Source: Candidatus Hydrogenedentota bacterium (lineage in GTDB: Bacteria > Hydrogenedentota > Hydrogenedentia > Hydrogenedentiales > CAITNO01). Taken from it: DNA of 19,046 nt. Location of the stretch: the NCBI GenBank assembly GCA_903922535.1, contig CAIXUF010000004.1:1-19046 (forward strand), given 5' to 3'. A model generated the notes under the pieces. It did not search any database. It was not told the origin of the DNA and saw nothing but the letters and a program-made list of their open reading frames with translations. Positions 18,401-19,046 of the stretch are shown here, piece after piece (within the stretch, counting starts at the first letter, position 1; each line of letters starts with the position of its first letter). A program made the position numbers and the translations under genes.

Positions 18401-19046
18401 ATTCTCGATGCTTTCTTCATAGTCGGGTGGGGAGTCCCCCCAGAGGATGCAGTTCGTCAAGATCGGGGAGGAACTCACGTAACCCATGGCGCCGCCGATC
18501 GTGGCCGAGTTGCCGGTGAACGTGCAATTCGTAACCGTTGGCGATGAATAGTAGTTGCACATCCCGCCGCCGGAATAGGCTGAGTTGCCGGTGAACACGC
18601 AGTTCGTAACCGTCGGCAAAGAAAAGTATTCGTTGTACATGCCGCTGCCAGAGTTGCCGGTGAACACGCAGTTCGTCACGGTCGGCGAAGAAGAATAGTT
18701 GTACATGCCGCCGCCGTAGTTGGCATGTCCCCGGGTGACGGTAAAGCCGTCCAGTGCCGCCGCATTCGCACCCACCACGCACCGGCGCGCATTTTCCCCG
18801 TCAATGACGGCGACGTTTGCCGACCAGTCGCGCTGGTCCCGGGCCGTTTCCGTGCCCGAAAACCCGCCATAGAGACTCACGCCGGACCGCATCGTCAACA
18901 CCGGATTGCCTTGGGCAGTGTACGTGCCTGCAGCCACCCACAACTCGCCAACGCCATCGTTGGCGGCCGCATCGACGGCGGACTGGATGCCCCGGAATGC
19001 CGTGGCCCAAGACGTGCCGTCCCAGGGTCCAACAGTGTTTTGTGCA
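353..19046 (-). CDS. Giant beta-helix / Ig-like repeat surface protein (5' partial, 3' end replaced)
   Basis: One open frame runs the whole window on the minus strand: 6,230 residues from the first complete codon at 19045 to a TGA at 353-355. A TTG at 18943 looks like a start, but the frame stays open upstream and encodes the expected repeat residues (AQNTVGPWDG...), so the true start lies beyond the right edge. The order is five beta-helix modules with InlB-type linkers, a centre of IPT/TIG, nidogen-like, BACON-like, HYR-like and Ig-like domains, then five beta-helix modules with DUF5011-type Ig linkers. No catalytic motif, signal peptide or membrane segment is visible; export is inferred from the domain types. 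The last 16 residues or so before the stop (after DVTAP) do not match the repeat and are read out of frame from a symporter gene, so the native C-terminus is missing. A secreted or surface fibre or adhesin is the likeliest role; substrate and partners are unknown. Confidence 0.93.
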   Translation of the reverse strand, partial: AQNTVGPWDGTSWATAFRGIQSAVDAAANDGVGELWVAAGTYTAQGNPVLTMRSGVSLYGGFSGTETARDQRDWSANVAVIDGENARRCVVGANAAALDGFTVTRGHANYGGGMYNYSSSPTVTNCVFTGNSGSGMYNEYFSLPTVTNCVFTGNSAYSGGGMCNYYSSPTVTNCTFTGNSATIGGAMGYVSSSPILTNCILWGDSPPDYEESIENIGPTSSTPSVTYSCIQGPHTPGAGNISADPLFVDAGGACVQLQAGSPCIDTGTAAGAPAKDIRGVARPQGAGMDMGAYEGAVAPGDIVTLAVQVSPSGYGTTRPSEGVHSVVRGENVSLIATASTGRSFAGWSGDISSPSPSLGMVMDGNKAVTANFAITTHTLTYTAGEHGTINGDTPQTVPYQGDGTPVEAVADSGSRFVQWSDGSTQNPRTDGNVTGDITVTAIFMVQHTLTYLAGEHGSVSGTATQTVDDGASGTSVTAVPDTGWHFVQWSDGLTNVARQDTHVTADISVTAQFAEGRASYRVNAQNTAGPWDGMSWATAFHDVQSAVDAAANGGGGEVWVAAGTYTAQGDPVLTMRSGVNLYGGFAGVETARDQRDWLANSTVIDGEGARRCVLGANTAVLDGFTVTWGYSSEGGGGMYNESSSPTLTNCAFTNNSSDGGGGMYNSGPSSPTLTNCAFSGNSGTEAGGGMLNSDSSSPTLTNCTFSGNSGGYYGGGMCNFGSCSPTLMNCTFSGNSAGGYGGGGMFNYSSSPMLANCIFWGDTASPGAEIYDYDSSSTSSVTYSCIQGGHTGTGNISANPLFVDAAGTCLQLQTGSPCVDTGTAAGAPAADIRGVARPQGTGVDMGAYEGAVASGDILTLTVQVSPAGYGATTPSAGVHSVVRGETIPLTATASTGHAFAGWSGDLSSVSPSAQIIMDGNKSVTANFTAAMHTLTYTAGEHGTLSGETPQTVEYGGSGTPVRAVADSNFRFVQWTDGSTQNPRTDTGVTGDINVTAIFGPGHTLIYAAGEHGTVYGTTLQSLDEGGNGTSVTAMADIGWHFVQWSDGVTTATRQDTNVVADLSVTAQFAEGAVAYRVNAQNTAGPWDGTTWTTAFQDIQSAVEAAAAAGAEVWVAAGTYVSVTDPVVTMRLGVGLYGGFAGTESSGDQRDVTANPTVIDGQKARRCVVGANAAVLDGFTVTRGYAFEYGGGMYNVSCSPMIANCAFAGNSADSGGGMYNESCSPTVANCAFTGNSAGGGGGMCNESSSPTLTNCTLTGNSANLGGGMYNYFQCSPVLTNCKFTGNSASGTGVGGGMCNLYSSATLMNCSFTGNSAIGSYGGGGGMLNMSVSLRLTNCILWGDTASAGPEILDYGAYYGGSPSTLVVTYSCIQGGYTGAGNISADPLFVDAGGACVQLQAGSPCIDTGTAAGAPVTDIRGVARPQGAGIDMGAYEGAVAPDGIVTLTVQVSPAGYGATVPSEGVHSVVRGETVPLFAIASTGYMSIGWSGDISSASPSSSIVMDGSKAVTANFSVAMYTLTYTAGENGTISGETPQTVVYGGSGTPVRAVADSNHRFVQWSDGSTQNPRTDTDVTSDITVTATFAPGHTLIYAAGEHGTTFGITIQSVDEGGNGTPVTAMADPGWHFVQWSDGLTGVTRQDTNVTSDLSVTAQFAEGVVAYRVNAQNTAGPWDGTTWATAFRDIQSAVEAASATGGEVWVAAGTYVGAGNPVVTMRPGVGLYGGFAGTETARDQRDWPANATVIDGENARRCMVGANAAVLDGFTVTRGYDYSSGGGMYNAYVSPMLMNCAFTGNSTGYYGCGGGMYNEDALPTLTDCVFTGNTGGYYGGAMYTDSSSPTLTNCVFISNSARYYGGGMYCDYGSPRLMNCTFTRNSAGSAGGGIYYYSNSAPPQVLTNCIFWGDTASYDAEVYYNSSSSGSLVTYSCIQGGYKGTGNISADPLFLDANDGRLELRAGCPCVDTGTAAGAPATDIRGAARPQGAGIDMGAYEGAVAPEDVVTLTVQVSPAGYGTTVPSEGAHTFVRGETVTLTATASAEHVFAGWSGDISGASPRIQVLMDGSKVVTANFLMMSFTLTYTAGENGTINGDTPQTVEYGGSGMPVRAVADPNHRFVQWSDGSTQNPRTDSGVIGDITVTATFGPGHSLTYGMDGRGTIYGATIQSLDEGGNGTPVTAMADFGWRFVQWSDGMATATRQDTNVTADLSVTAQFAEGAAAYLVNAQNTAGPWDGAAWATAFLDIQSAVDAAANSGSGGEVWVAAGVYVSASDPVVTMRPGVGIYGGFAGTESSGDQRDWSANVTVIDGQNVRRCVVGCNVAVLDGFAVTRGYSASTYSGGGMYNISSSPVVANCVFTGNRGAYIGGGMCNQSSSPTLTNCVFTGNSAYAGGGISSIFSSYPQLMNCTFTGNSAGYAGGGILNYGSSPVFTNCILWGDASSSGAEINNFDSSSVPLVTYSCIQGGYTGTGNISADPLFVDVNGGSLELQAGSPCIDRGAAAGAPGTDIRGVARPQGAGVDMGAYEGAVAPGDIVTLTVQASPSGYGTTVPSVGAHSFVRGETVPLFAVPATGRVFAGWSGDISDASPSVQILMNGSKAVTANFSSKTYTLAYMAGEHGTINGDTPQTVAYGESGTPVEAVADSGYRFVQWSDGSTQNPRTDAIVTGDLTVTASFTAVYTLTYAAGEHGGISGTTPQTVNEGASGAPVQAVADTGYYFVQWSDGSTQNPRTDVNVTGDVSVTASFAADVYPVAASLSPAQGSIAGGTTVTIQGTGFTQLGTTRVTFDGVAAGNVQAIDAGSGILCITCAAPPHAAGAVDVVVINPGGGTSTLTAAFTYVVGQYFTQFFTSGNNDTDYMTLRLLPDGSRDFYSACNEPATNFLTDPAGGTALPVGDDMYAGVTLTDGQQVSLYGVSYSTFYVGSNGYITFGDGDGTYPPSLDNHFRLPRVSWLYEDLYPRGGQVTWKQLANRVVVTFQNVPQYYDNGSNTAQIELYFNGEITITWLGMDSNSGLAGLSRGAGVPADYRDSDLTGFESCSGLSLVPLPGLVSSGHAGGPFTPSSAEYTVTNSGSDAIPWTASPTQPWITVSPAAGTLDPGASVTVTAALNAAANELTPGSYADTVTFNDTLTGFTFSRDVSLTVFEVDTTPPVINACAPDQTVSVDDSCQAVIPDITAEVVATDNFDTSLTVTQSPVAGTVVALGDTFLATLTVTDSSGNAATCEAKLTVADTTAPVITLLGSNPVTVEYRAIYTDAGAEAWDACAGNLTANIIAAGKVYTAVAGTHIVTYTVDDGNGNSAVPVTRSVIVTGVYVTLRVNAANTAGPWDGLSWDTAFQDIQSAIDAAHNHGGGEVWVANGVYGELRNNDEGALMMAPGVSLFGGFAGVEEQRADRNPALHETVIDGLTARNGSKAVHVVVAADNAALDGFTITNGDANDGGYRGDNGGGLLIEYVSPTINNCVFYGNAGRWGACIFADNSQAQVSNCIFHDNMSRNNGGGIHAQSSALTVTNSLFYNNTALYGGGIALDGGTLTAVNCTFYNNSANGGAIRLAYDTGIVVTNCILWQNSNSISVWSASPTVTWSDVQGGWAGEGNIDVDPLFADAKGGNFQLQLCSPSIDAGTPAGAPAADIRGVARPQGAGVDMGAYEGAATSTDVTAPVITLVGDAAVTVECGATYTDAGATAGDACSGDLTGSIMVGGDTVNTTVPGVYAVTYNVNDAGGNSAAEVTRTVTVADTTAPVITLNGDAAVTVEYDGTYTELGATVADNCATGLVVTIGGDAVNTAVAGIHTVIYTVDDGNGNSAVPVTRSVTVTGVYVTLRVNAANTAGPWDGATWETAFQDIQSGVDAAANAGSGEVWVAAATYAAASDPVVAMRSGVKLYGGFAGTETARDQRDAAANFTVIDGEDTRRCVTGADSALLDGFSITQGYAGYAGGGMHNYGVAPTVMNCTFVDNTSGGIGGAAYCYGAAATFGKCVFSGNQSVHGGATAFEYCSGLVMEDCTFSVNSNWGGNGGTMYIYEGSMALRRCAFSSSYTPASGGVLICYSAALDVAGCTFSDNQCDGSGGAIFAYDWSQLTISDSSFINNATYGSGTGGGAIDADYSDVDISRTVFRGNYACGWGGAIVQSSGGTLTASNCVFSGNAARGGGGAAHQNWYTTGRYTNCTFSYNVAQNRYDGCSGGAFYANMSAVLELANCILYGDTQPEIYSSSSVAPLVRYSDVQGGYAGEFNLAADPFFVYAGRGNFQLQLCSPCIDTGTATDAPAVDIQGVARPQGAGVDMGAYEGAATASDVTAPVIRLVGDAAVTVECGAAYTDAGATASDACTGDLTGSIAVGGDTVNTAALGTHTVTYNVGDGNGNNAAEVARTVTVVDTTPPVITLNGDPAVSVAYGGAYTELGANAMDNCATGLTVSVGGDTVNTSVVGTYTVTYNVDDGNGNAANQATRSVTVTGVYAIYRVNAANTAGPWDGASWETAFQDIQSAVDVAADAGGSDVWVAAGAYTAASDPVVTMRSGVKLYGGFAGTESALDGRDVAANVTVIDGQNARRCVTGADAALLDGFTVTQGYAGYAGGGMYNYGVAPTVMSCTFTGNVADGVGGGAYSIYAAATFGRCMFSGNRTVWGGAVGCEYCPTSTMEDCTFTGNSTWGAYGGAIYLYMAPMTLRRCVLDANFSPSNAGAISCYDAALEIAECAFSENECYGGGGAILVYGGSELTVSDSSFSHNAANGSGSCGGAIDSDYSGADISRSEFRSNYATGWGGAVMQAGSGTLTAGNCVFLDNGVGCGGGALHINYSGVGRFTNCTFAGNVAHAYDGNPGGAFYVSHSTTLELTNCILYGDSQPEINAWSGVVPVVRYSDVQGGYNGEFNLSADPFFVDAIGGNVQLQLCSPGIDTGTVEGAPATDIQGVTRPQGAGVDMGAYEGAPTVTDVTAPIITLVGDAAVTVECGATYTDAGATASDACSGDLTTSIVPVNLVNTAALGTYTVTYNVGDGNGNNAAQVTRTVTVVDTTPPVITLNGDAAVSVVHGSSYTELGANASDNCATGLTVSVGGDTVNTSVVGTYTVTYNVDDGNGNAANQVARSVTVTGVYSVYHVNAANTAGPWDGATWETAFQDIQSAVDVAANAGGSDVWVAAGNYIAASDPVVTVRPGVKLYGGFAGTESALDGRDVSANVTVIDGQDAYRCVVGAGPAVLDGFTVTRGNAYEGGGLHTNGMSVANCAFVGNRASYTGGAVCSDNAALSSFSNCAFSGNQANYGGAAYFYGTPFSFSDCEFLGNPAGYGGAVEYDTCPASTMEDCAFSDNANWGGYGGAMYQYRTPLTLSRCSFDANCTSSIGGAIACYNSALETVQCAFSQNRGDGSGGAIYAWGGSQLTVSESSFTDNRTNSSGGAIRMDDSGADISRNEFRANSASGWGGAILQHSSGILTAANCIFWGNHVGGGGGAAHMNYSTVGRYTNCSFSQNIADKGYDGCAGGAFYPNWNATLELTNCILYGDTLPEIDSRSSVAPVVRYSDVQGGYDGESNLSADPFFVDAAGGNFQLQLCSPGIDTGTAEGAPAADIQGVARPQGAGVDMGAYEGAATSADVTAPIITLVGDAAVTVECGATYTDAGATAVDACSGDLTTSIVPVNPVNTAAPGTYTVTYNVGDGNGNNAAEITRMVSVVDTTPPVITLNGDAAVSVVHGDTYTELGATATDNCATGLTVLVGGDTVNTSVVGTYTVTYNVDDGNGNAASQVTRTVTVTGVYSVYHVNPANSAGPWDGASWETAFQDIQSGVDAAANAGGSDVWVAAGAYAAASDPVVTLRSGVKLYGGFAGTECSLDGRDIAANLTVIDGQNARRCVVGADAALLDGFTVTQGTNSWAGGGLYNSGVSPAVMNCTFSNNTAGWVGGGAYGGSNAAPTFGKCVFTGNHAVYGAAVEFEGCPAVTSVFEDCAFSGNSNWGGQGGAVHLWYSPATLLRCTFTGNSSSQHGGAVNCHGIVLDITDCVFSGNYASINGGAISAWDYSQISISRGTFLNNSGAGSAGGALCVQYTDTDISDSVFRGNSAPYGGAIHQSMAGTLTAVNCEFTGNSGNCGGGADHLNYSTVGRFTNCTFANNIDTNACGNPGGVFFATQSATLELTNCILYGDSQPEINSWSSVAPAVRHSDVQGGYDGDFNLSAAPYFVDPAGGNFQLQLCSPCIDTGTSEGAPAADIQGVARPQGAGIDMGAYEGAATGSDVTAPCRNRNSARGASSAVC
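396..420 (-). other. Junction between repeat gene and symporter fragment
   Basis: Plus-strand bases 402-419 are identical to 6183-6200, the same place in the module 7 linker (codons for SDVTAP). At 401 the match to every repeat copy stops: other copies continue into codons for VITLVGDA or close variants, while this one continues as symporter sequence. The symporter frame can be read up to about 413, so roughly 402-413 could belong to either parent, as at a microhomology junction. The two frames differ by one base, so the repeat protein terminates 16 codons later. Confidence 0.75.
431..1828 (-). repeat. Module 10: long beta-helix plus cap (10 rungs), last before the junction
   Basis: It starts YHVNPANSAGPWDGASW. 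Ten rungs lie between about 1485 and 685 (MNCTFSNN, GKCVFTGN, EDCAFSGN, LRCTFTGN, TDCVFSGN, SRGTFLNN, SDSVFRGN, VNCEFTGN, TNCTFANN, TNCILYGD), with rungs 6 and 7 lacking Cys. The cap is complete and ends IDMGAYEG at about 431-448. Only the first residues of the next linker (ATGSDVTAP) follow before the junction. Confidence 0.9.
1829..2333 (-). repeat. Linker 9: two DUF5011-type Ig-like domains
   Basis: DVTAPIITLVGDAAVTVECG with DACSGDLTTSIVPVNPVNT forms the first domain, and DTTPPVITLNGDAAVSVVHG with DNCATGLTVLVGGDTVNT the second; the boundary is near 2078. The IVPVN variant and VVHG are shared with linker 8, marking these two linkers as sister copies. Confidence 0.82.
2334..3796 (-). repeat. 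Module 9: long beta-helix plus cap (11 rungs)
   Basis: It starts YHVNAANTAGPWDGATW. Eleven rungs lie between about 3455 and 2590. Compared with module 8 there is one extra rung near the start: SNCAFSGN (about 3322-3347) and SDCEFLGN (about 3247-3275) stand where module 8 has only GRCMFSGN. Cys-less rungs are SESSFTDN and SRNEFRAN. The cap has YSDVQGGYDGESN, SPGIDTG and DMGAYEG. Confidence 0.9.
3797..4302 (-). repeat. Linker 8: two DUF5011-type Ig-like domains
   Basis: DVTAPIITLVGDAAVTVECG and DACSGDLTTSIVPVNLVNT form the first domain, and DTTPPVITLNGDAAVSVVHG and DNCATGLTVSVGGDTVNT the second; the boundary is near 4047. The segment IVPVN replaces the (M/A)VGGDT of linkers 6 and 7, a variant shared only with linker 9. 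Confidence 0.82.
4303..5701 (-). repeat. Module 8: long beta-helix plus cap (10 rungs)
   Basis: It starts YRVNAANTAGPWDGASW. Ten rungs between about 5360 and 4557 correspond one to one with module 7: MSCTFTGN, GRCMFSGN, EDCTFTGN, RRCVLDAN, AECAFSEN, SDSSFSHN, SRSEFRSN, GNCVFLDN, TNCTFAGN and TNCILYGD. Rungs 6 and 7 again lack Cys. The cap reads YSDVQGGYNGEFN and SPGIDTG, having lost the Cys of SPCIDTG. Confidence 0.9.
5702..6210 (-). repeat. Linker 7: two DUF5011-type Ig-like domains
   Basis: DVTAPVIRLVGDAAVTVECG with DACTGDLTGSIAVGGDTVNT forms the first domain, and DTTPPVITLNGDPAVSVAYG with DNCATGLTVSVGGDTVNT the second; the boundary is near 5952. The bases at 6183-6200 inside the first domain are those matched by the left-hand junction at 402-419. 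Confidence 0.82.
6211..7615 (-). repeat. Module 7: long beta-helix plus cap (10 rungs)
   Basis: It starts LRVNAANTAGPWDGATW. Ten rungs lie between about 7268 and 6466: MNCTFVDN, GKCVFSGN, EDCTFSVN, RRCAFSSS, AGCTFSDN, SDSSFINN, SRTVFRGN, SNCVFSGN, TNCTFSYN and ANCILYGD. Rungs 6 and 7 lack the rung Cys. Turns show GGA(I/A/T), close to the GGA[ILV] of chlamydial Pmp repeats. The cap has YSDVQGGYAGEFN, where array A has YSCIQGG. Confidence 0.9.
7616..8121 (-). repeat. Linker 6: two DUF5011-type Ig-like domains
   Basis: The first domain (about 8121-7864) reads DVTAPVITLVGDAAVTVECG, YTDAGATAGDACSGDLTGSI and VTYNVNDAGGN. The second (about 7863-7616) reads DTTAPVITLNGDAAVTVEYD, YTELGATVADNCATGL and VTYTV-like strands, ending VTVTGVY. 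The first domain has two Cys (VECG and DACSG), the second one (DNCATG). This fold occurs in many secreted bacterial proteins and Cry22-like toxins. Confidence 0.82.
8122..9124 (-). repeat. Module 6: divergent beta-helix plus cap (5 rungs)
   Basis: It starts LRVNAANTAGPWDGLSW but diverges in the N-terminal cap: ANGVYGELRNNDEGALMMAP replaces the usual AAGTYTAASDPVVTMRS, and VIDGLTARNGSKAVHVVVAA replaces the VIDGQNARRCVVGA segment, with loss of its Cys. Five rungs lie between about 8740 and 8370 (INNCVFYGN, VSNCIFHDN, VTNSLFYNN, AVNCTFYNN, VTNCILWQN). The cap is standard and ends DMGAYEG. Confidence 0.88.
9125..9379 (-). other. DUF5011-type Ig-like domain (central region, single copy)
   Basis: DTTAPVITLLGSNPVTVEYR, YTDAGAEAWDACAGNLTANI, GTHIVTYTVDDGNGNSAVPV and VTGVYVT mark the fold also used in array B linkers. 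It combines the first-position DACxG(N/D)LT motif with the second-position ending PVTRSVIVTGVY, so it looks like a fusion of the two paired domains of the array B linkers. Confidence 0.8.
9380..9631 (-). other. HYR-like Ig-fold domain (central region)
   Basis: Residues about 3139-3222 start DTTPPVINACAPDQTVSVDD, continue SCQAVIPDI and VVATDNFD, and end TVTDSSGNAATCEAKLTVAD. The paired Cys (SCQA and ATCEA), the TDN motif after the first Cys and the D-S-S-G-N-x-A-x-C end fit the HYR (hyalin repeat) family. It occurs once and bridges to the DUF5011-type domains. Confidence 0.75.
9629..9960 (-). other. BACON-like all-beta domain (central region)
   Basis: Residues about 3031-3139 read SSAEYTVTNSGSDAIPWTAS, QPWITVSPAAGTLDPGASVT, LTPGSYADTVTFNDTLTGFT and DVSLTVFEVD. 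The W-I-x-V-S-P-x-x-G-T-L-x-P-G pattern followed by G-x-Y-x-D-T-V-x-F is the usual BACON or abnormal-spindle-like signature. These domains often accompany carbohydrate-active or surface proteins; glycan contact here is inference. Confidence 0.65.
9961..10549 (-). other. Nidogen-like extracellular domain (central region)
   Basis: Residues about 2833-3029 include YFTQFFTSGNNDTDY, LRLLPDGSRDFYSACN, YVGSNGYITFGDGDGTYPP, LPRVSWLYEDLYPRGGQVTW, RVVVTFQNVPQYYDN, IELYFNGEITITWLGMDSN and GLSRGAGVPADYRDSDLTGF. The order (N-G-x-I-T-F, then a DL-x-P-x-x-G-G strand, an N-V-P strand, an F-x-G-x-I-x-I-T-W strand and GLS-G) resembles the nidogen-like regions seen next to BACON domains in planctomycete-type secreted proteins. 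It occurs once and has no visible catalytic residues. Confidence 0.6.
10550..10822 (-). other. IPT/TIG domain (central region)
   Basis: Residues about 2742-2832 counted from the window edge read VAASLSPAQGSIAGGTTVTI, then QGTGFTQLGTTRVTFDG, VDVVVINPGGGTS and AAFTYVV. The P-x-x-G-x-x-x-GG-T-x-V-T-I-x-G-x-x-F pattern and closing FTY are hallmarks of IPT/TIG Ig-like domains, common in bacterial surface proteins. It occurs once in the window. Confidence 0.85.
10871..10916. repeat. 46-bp exact direct repeat, copy 1 (other copy 11081-11126)
   Basis: Plus-strand bases 10871-10916 are identical to 11081-11126, exactly 210 bp apart. The block covers codons for FVQWSDGSTQNPRTD in both B-repeats of linker 5. 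Both copies have gggttctgcg and attgaacaaag, whereas linkers 1 to 4 have gggttctggg or a close variant followed by attg(c/g)acaaa. This points to duplication or conversion within linker 5. Confidence 0.95.
11081..11126. repeat. 46-bp exact direct repeat, copy 2 (other copy 10871-10916)
   Basis: This is the partner of the block at 10871-10916, in the upstream B-repeat (in the coding sense) of linker 5. The spacing of 210 bp equals 70 codons, one B-repeat unit, so the reading frame is kept. Confidence 0.95.
11486..12400 (-). repeat. Module 5: beta-helix plus cap (4 rungs)
   Basis: This last array A module starts YLVNAQNTAGPWDGAAW and has four rungs between about 12050 and 11750 (ANCVFTGN, TNCVFTGN, MNCTFTGN, TNCILWGD). 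The cap has VDVNGGSLELQAGSPCIDRG and DMGAYEG. It shares the SLEL or RLEL cap variant with module 4, which suggests those two are closest relatives. Confidence 0.9.
12401..13072 (-). repeat. Linker 4: bacterial repeat domain plus two InlB-type B-repeats
   Basis: The bacterial repeat reads VSPAGYGTTVPSEG and FAGWSGDIS and ends KVVTANF. The first B-repeat has TAGENGTINGDTPQTV and FVQWSDGSTQNPRTD. The second is more divergent, starting LTYGMDGRGTIYGATIQSL where others have AAGEHGT, and then has FVQWSDGMATATRQDT. Confidence 0.8.
13073..14068 (-). repeat. Module 4: beta-helix plus cap (5 rungs)
   Basis: It starts YRVNAQNTAGPWDGTTW. Five rungs lie between about 13726 and 13338, including LTDCVFTGN, LTNCVFISN and MNCTFTRN, with tyrosine-rich turns (GGYYGGAMY, ARYYGGGMY). 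The cap differs from its neighbours in reading LDANDGRLELRAGCPCVDTG, which replaces the usual GACVQLQ and adds a second Cys before PC. Confidence 0.9.
14069..14740 (-). repeat. Linker 3: bacterial repeat domain plus two InlB-type B-repeats
   Basis: VSPAGYGATVPSEG and IGWSGDIS mark the bacterial repeat; the usual FAGW is MSIGW here. TAGENGTISGETPQTV with FVQWSDGSTQNPRTD and then AAGEHGTTFGITIQSV with FVQWSDGLTGVTRQDT mark the two B-repeats. The closing VTAQFAEG runs directly into the next module. Confidence 0.82.
14741..15823 (-). repeat. Module 3: beta-helix plus cap (6 rungs)
   Basis: This is the longest helix of array A, with six rungs between about 15483 and 15016, each with an NC residue pair before the FxxN-like strand (for example ANCAFAGN, TNCKFTGN, MNCSFTGN). 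Several inter-rung loops have an extra Cys (VSCSP, ESCSP, FQCSP). Glycine-rich turns give runs of GCC/CCG triplets on the plus strand near 15320-15345. The cap ends IDMGAYEG. Confidence 0.9.
15824..16495 (-). repeat. Linker 2: bacterial repeat domain plus two InlB-type B-repeats
   Basis: The order matches linker 1: VSPAGYGATTPSAG with FAGWSGDLS, then TAGEHGTLSGETPQTV with FVQWTDGSTQNPRTD, then AAGEHGTVYGTTLQSL with FVQWSDGVTTATRQDT, ending VTAQFAEG. The second B-repeat of linkers 2 to 4 carries a distinctive IQSLDEGGNGT-like motif, so the two B-repeat positions are different lineages. Confidence 0.82.
16496..17488 (-). repeat. Module 2: beta-helix plus cap (5 rungs)
   Basis: It starts YRVNAQNTAGPWDGMSW and has five rungs between about 17152 and 16760, with repeated LTNCAFSGN-like strands and GGGMYN or GGGMCN turns. 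The rung DNA is minisatellite-like: a 25-base block is identical at 16938-16962 and 17019-17043 (81 bp apart) and recurs with one change from 17097. The cap reads YSCIQGGHTGTGN, ANPLFVD, GSPCVDTG and DMGAYEG. Confidence 0.9.
16760..17152 (-). repeat. Rung minisatellite in module 2 (about 78-81 bp units)
   Basis: Consecutive rungs repeat at the DNA level. A 25-base block recurs at 16938 and 17019 (81 bp apart, identical) and at 17097 (78 bp further, one change). The unit sizes are multiples of three, so gain or loss of units leaves the protein in frame and changes helix length by one rung. The same design, less well conserved, is visible in modules 1 and 3 to 5. Confidence 0.8.
17489..18160 (-). 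repeat. Linker 1: bacterial repeat domain plus two InlB-type B-repeats
   Basis: The first domain contains VSPSGYGTTRPSEG, then FAGWSGDIS and KAVTANF, typical of the 'bacterial repeat' (PF18998-like) fold. Two B-repeats follow. One has TLTYTAGEHGTINGDTPQTV and FVQWSDGSTQNPRTD. The other has SVSGTATQTV and HFVQWSDGLTNVARQDT, ending VTAQFAEG. InlB/Flg_new-type B-repeats are usually stalk or spacer domains of surface proteins. Confidence 0.82.
18161..19046 (-). repeat. Module 1: beta-helix plus cap (4 rungs, 5' partial)
   Basis: The module begins at the window edge with AQNTVGPWDGTSWATAF and continues QSAVDAAAN and ELWVAAGTYT, the conserved N-terminal cap. Four rungs follow (about 18720 to 18434), each with a Cys-containing VTNCVFTGN-like strand (FxxN) and a GGGMYN or GGAM turn. 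The cap holds YSCIQG, ADPLFVD, GSPCIDTG, RPQGAG and DMGAYEG. It is the only visible array A module with GPHTPGAGN rather than GG(Y/H)TG(T/A)GN in the cap. Confidence 0.88.

Larger units (their letters stand above)
10823..19046 (-). repeat. Array A: five beta-helix modules with InlB-type linkers
   Basis: Module starts (the Y of YRVNAQNTAGPWDG and its variants) fall at 17488, 15823, 14068 and 12400, with the first cut by the right edge. Periods are therefore about 1,665, 1,755 and 1,668 bp. Every unit is a helix of 4 to 6 rungs, a cap ending DMGAYEG, one 'bacterial repeat' domain and two B-repeats. The length differences come mainly from rung number. Confidence 0.9.

Noticed and set aside
11750..18720. 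CRISPR-like array from regularly spaced short repeats
   Set aside because: Repeat units are 72-95 bp, degenerate, in frame and translate to beta-helix rungs; there are no unique spacers or cas genes.
18941..18943. TTG as translation start of the giant gene
   Set aside because: The frame is open to the window edge and the 34 upstream codons encode the expected N-terminal cap of a module (GPWDGTSWATAF). No ribosome binding site is needed or evident.

Overview
The window is almost entirely one minus-strand gene: an uninterrupted reading frame of at least 6,230 codons that enters across the right edge and stops at 353. It encodes a giant extracellular-type repeat protein. No signal peptide, anchor, promoter, RNA gene, terminator, CRISPR array or insertion sequence is visible. 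The only other gene is a 5'-truncated fragment of a RhaT-like sugar/proton symporter on the same strand at the left edge (1 to about 413). It abuts the repeat gene at a sharp junction at 401/402.

Read in the coding direction (right to left), the protein has two arrays around a unique centre. Array A (about 19046 to 10823) has five modules. Each is a right-handed beta-helix with Pmp-like rungs (FxxN and GGA/GGG motifs), closed by a choice-of-anchor-Q-like cap ending in DMGAYEG. The linkers between modules are one 'bacterial repeat' domain followed by two InlB-type B-repeats. The centre (about 10822 to 9125) carries, in order, an IPT/TIG domain, a nidogen-like domain, a BACON-like domain, an HYR-like domain and one DUF5011-type Ig-like domain. 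Array B (about 9124 to 402) again has five helix-plus-cap modules, but the linkers are pairs of DUF5011-type Ig-like domains. Four of its modules have 10 or 11 rungs, against 4 to 6 in array A.

The DNA is clearly GC-rich. The combination of reiterated helix/cap modules, a nidogen-like plus BACON pair and Ig-like linkers is typical of large secreted proteins from Planctomycetota, Lentisphaerota, Hydrogenedentota and related environmental bacteria. That is a family-level impression, not a taxonomic identification. The likely role is a cell-surface or secreted filamentous protein such as an adhesin or glycan-contacting fibre. No catalytic motif was recognised, so this is inference.

The points most worth checking are: the microhomology-type junction with the symporter fragment; the swap of linker type on either side of the centre; the variable rung number; the interrupted cysteine ladder in array B; and an exact 46-bp direct repeat showing recent local duplication. 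Repeat copy number and the left-hand junction depend on assembly quality.
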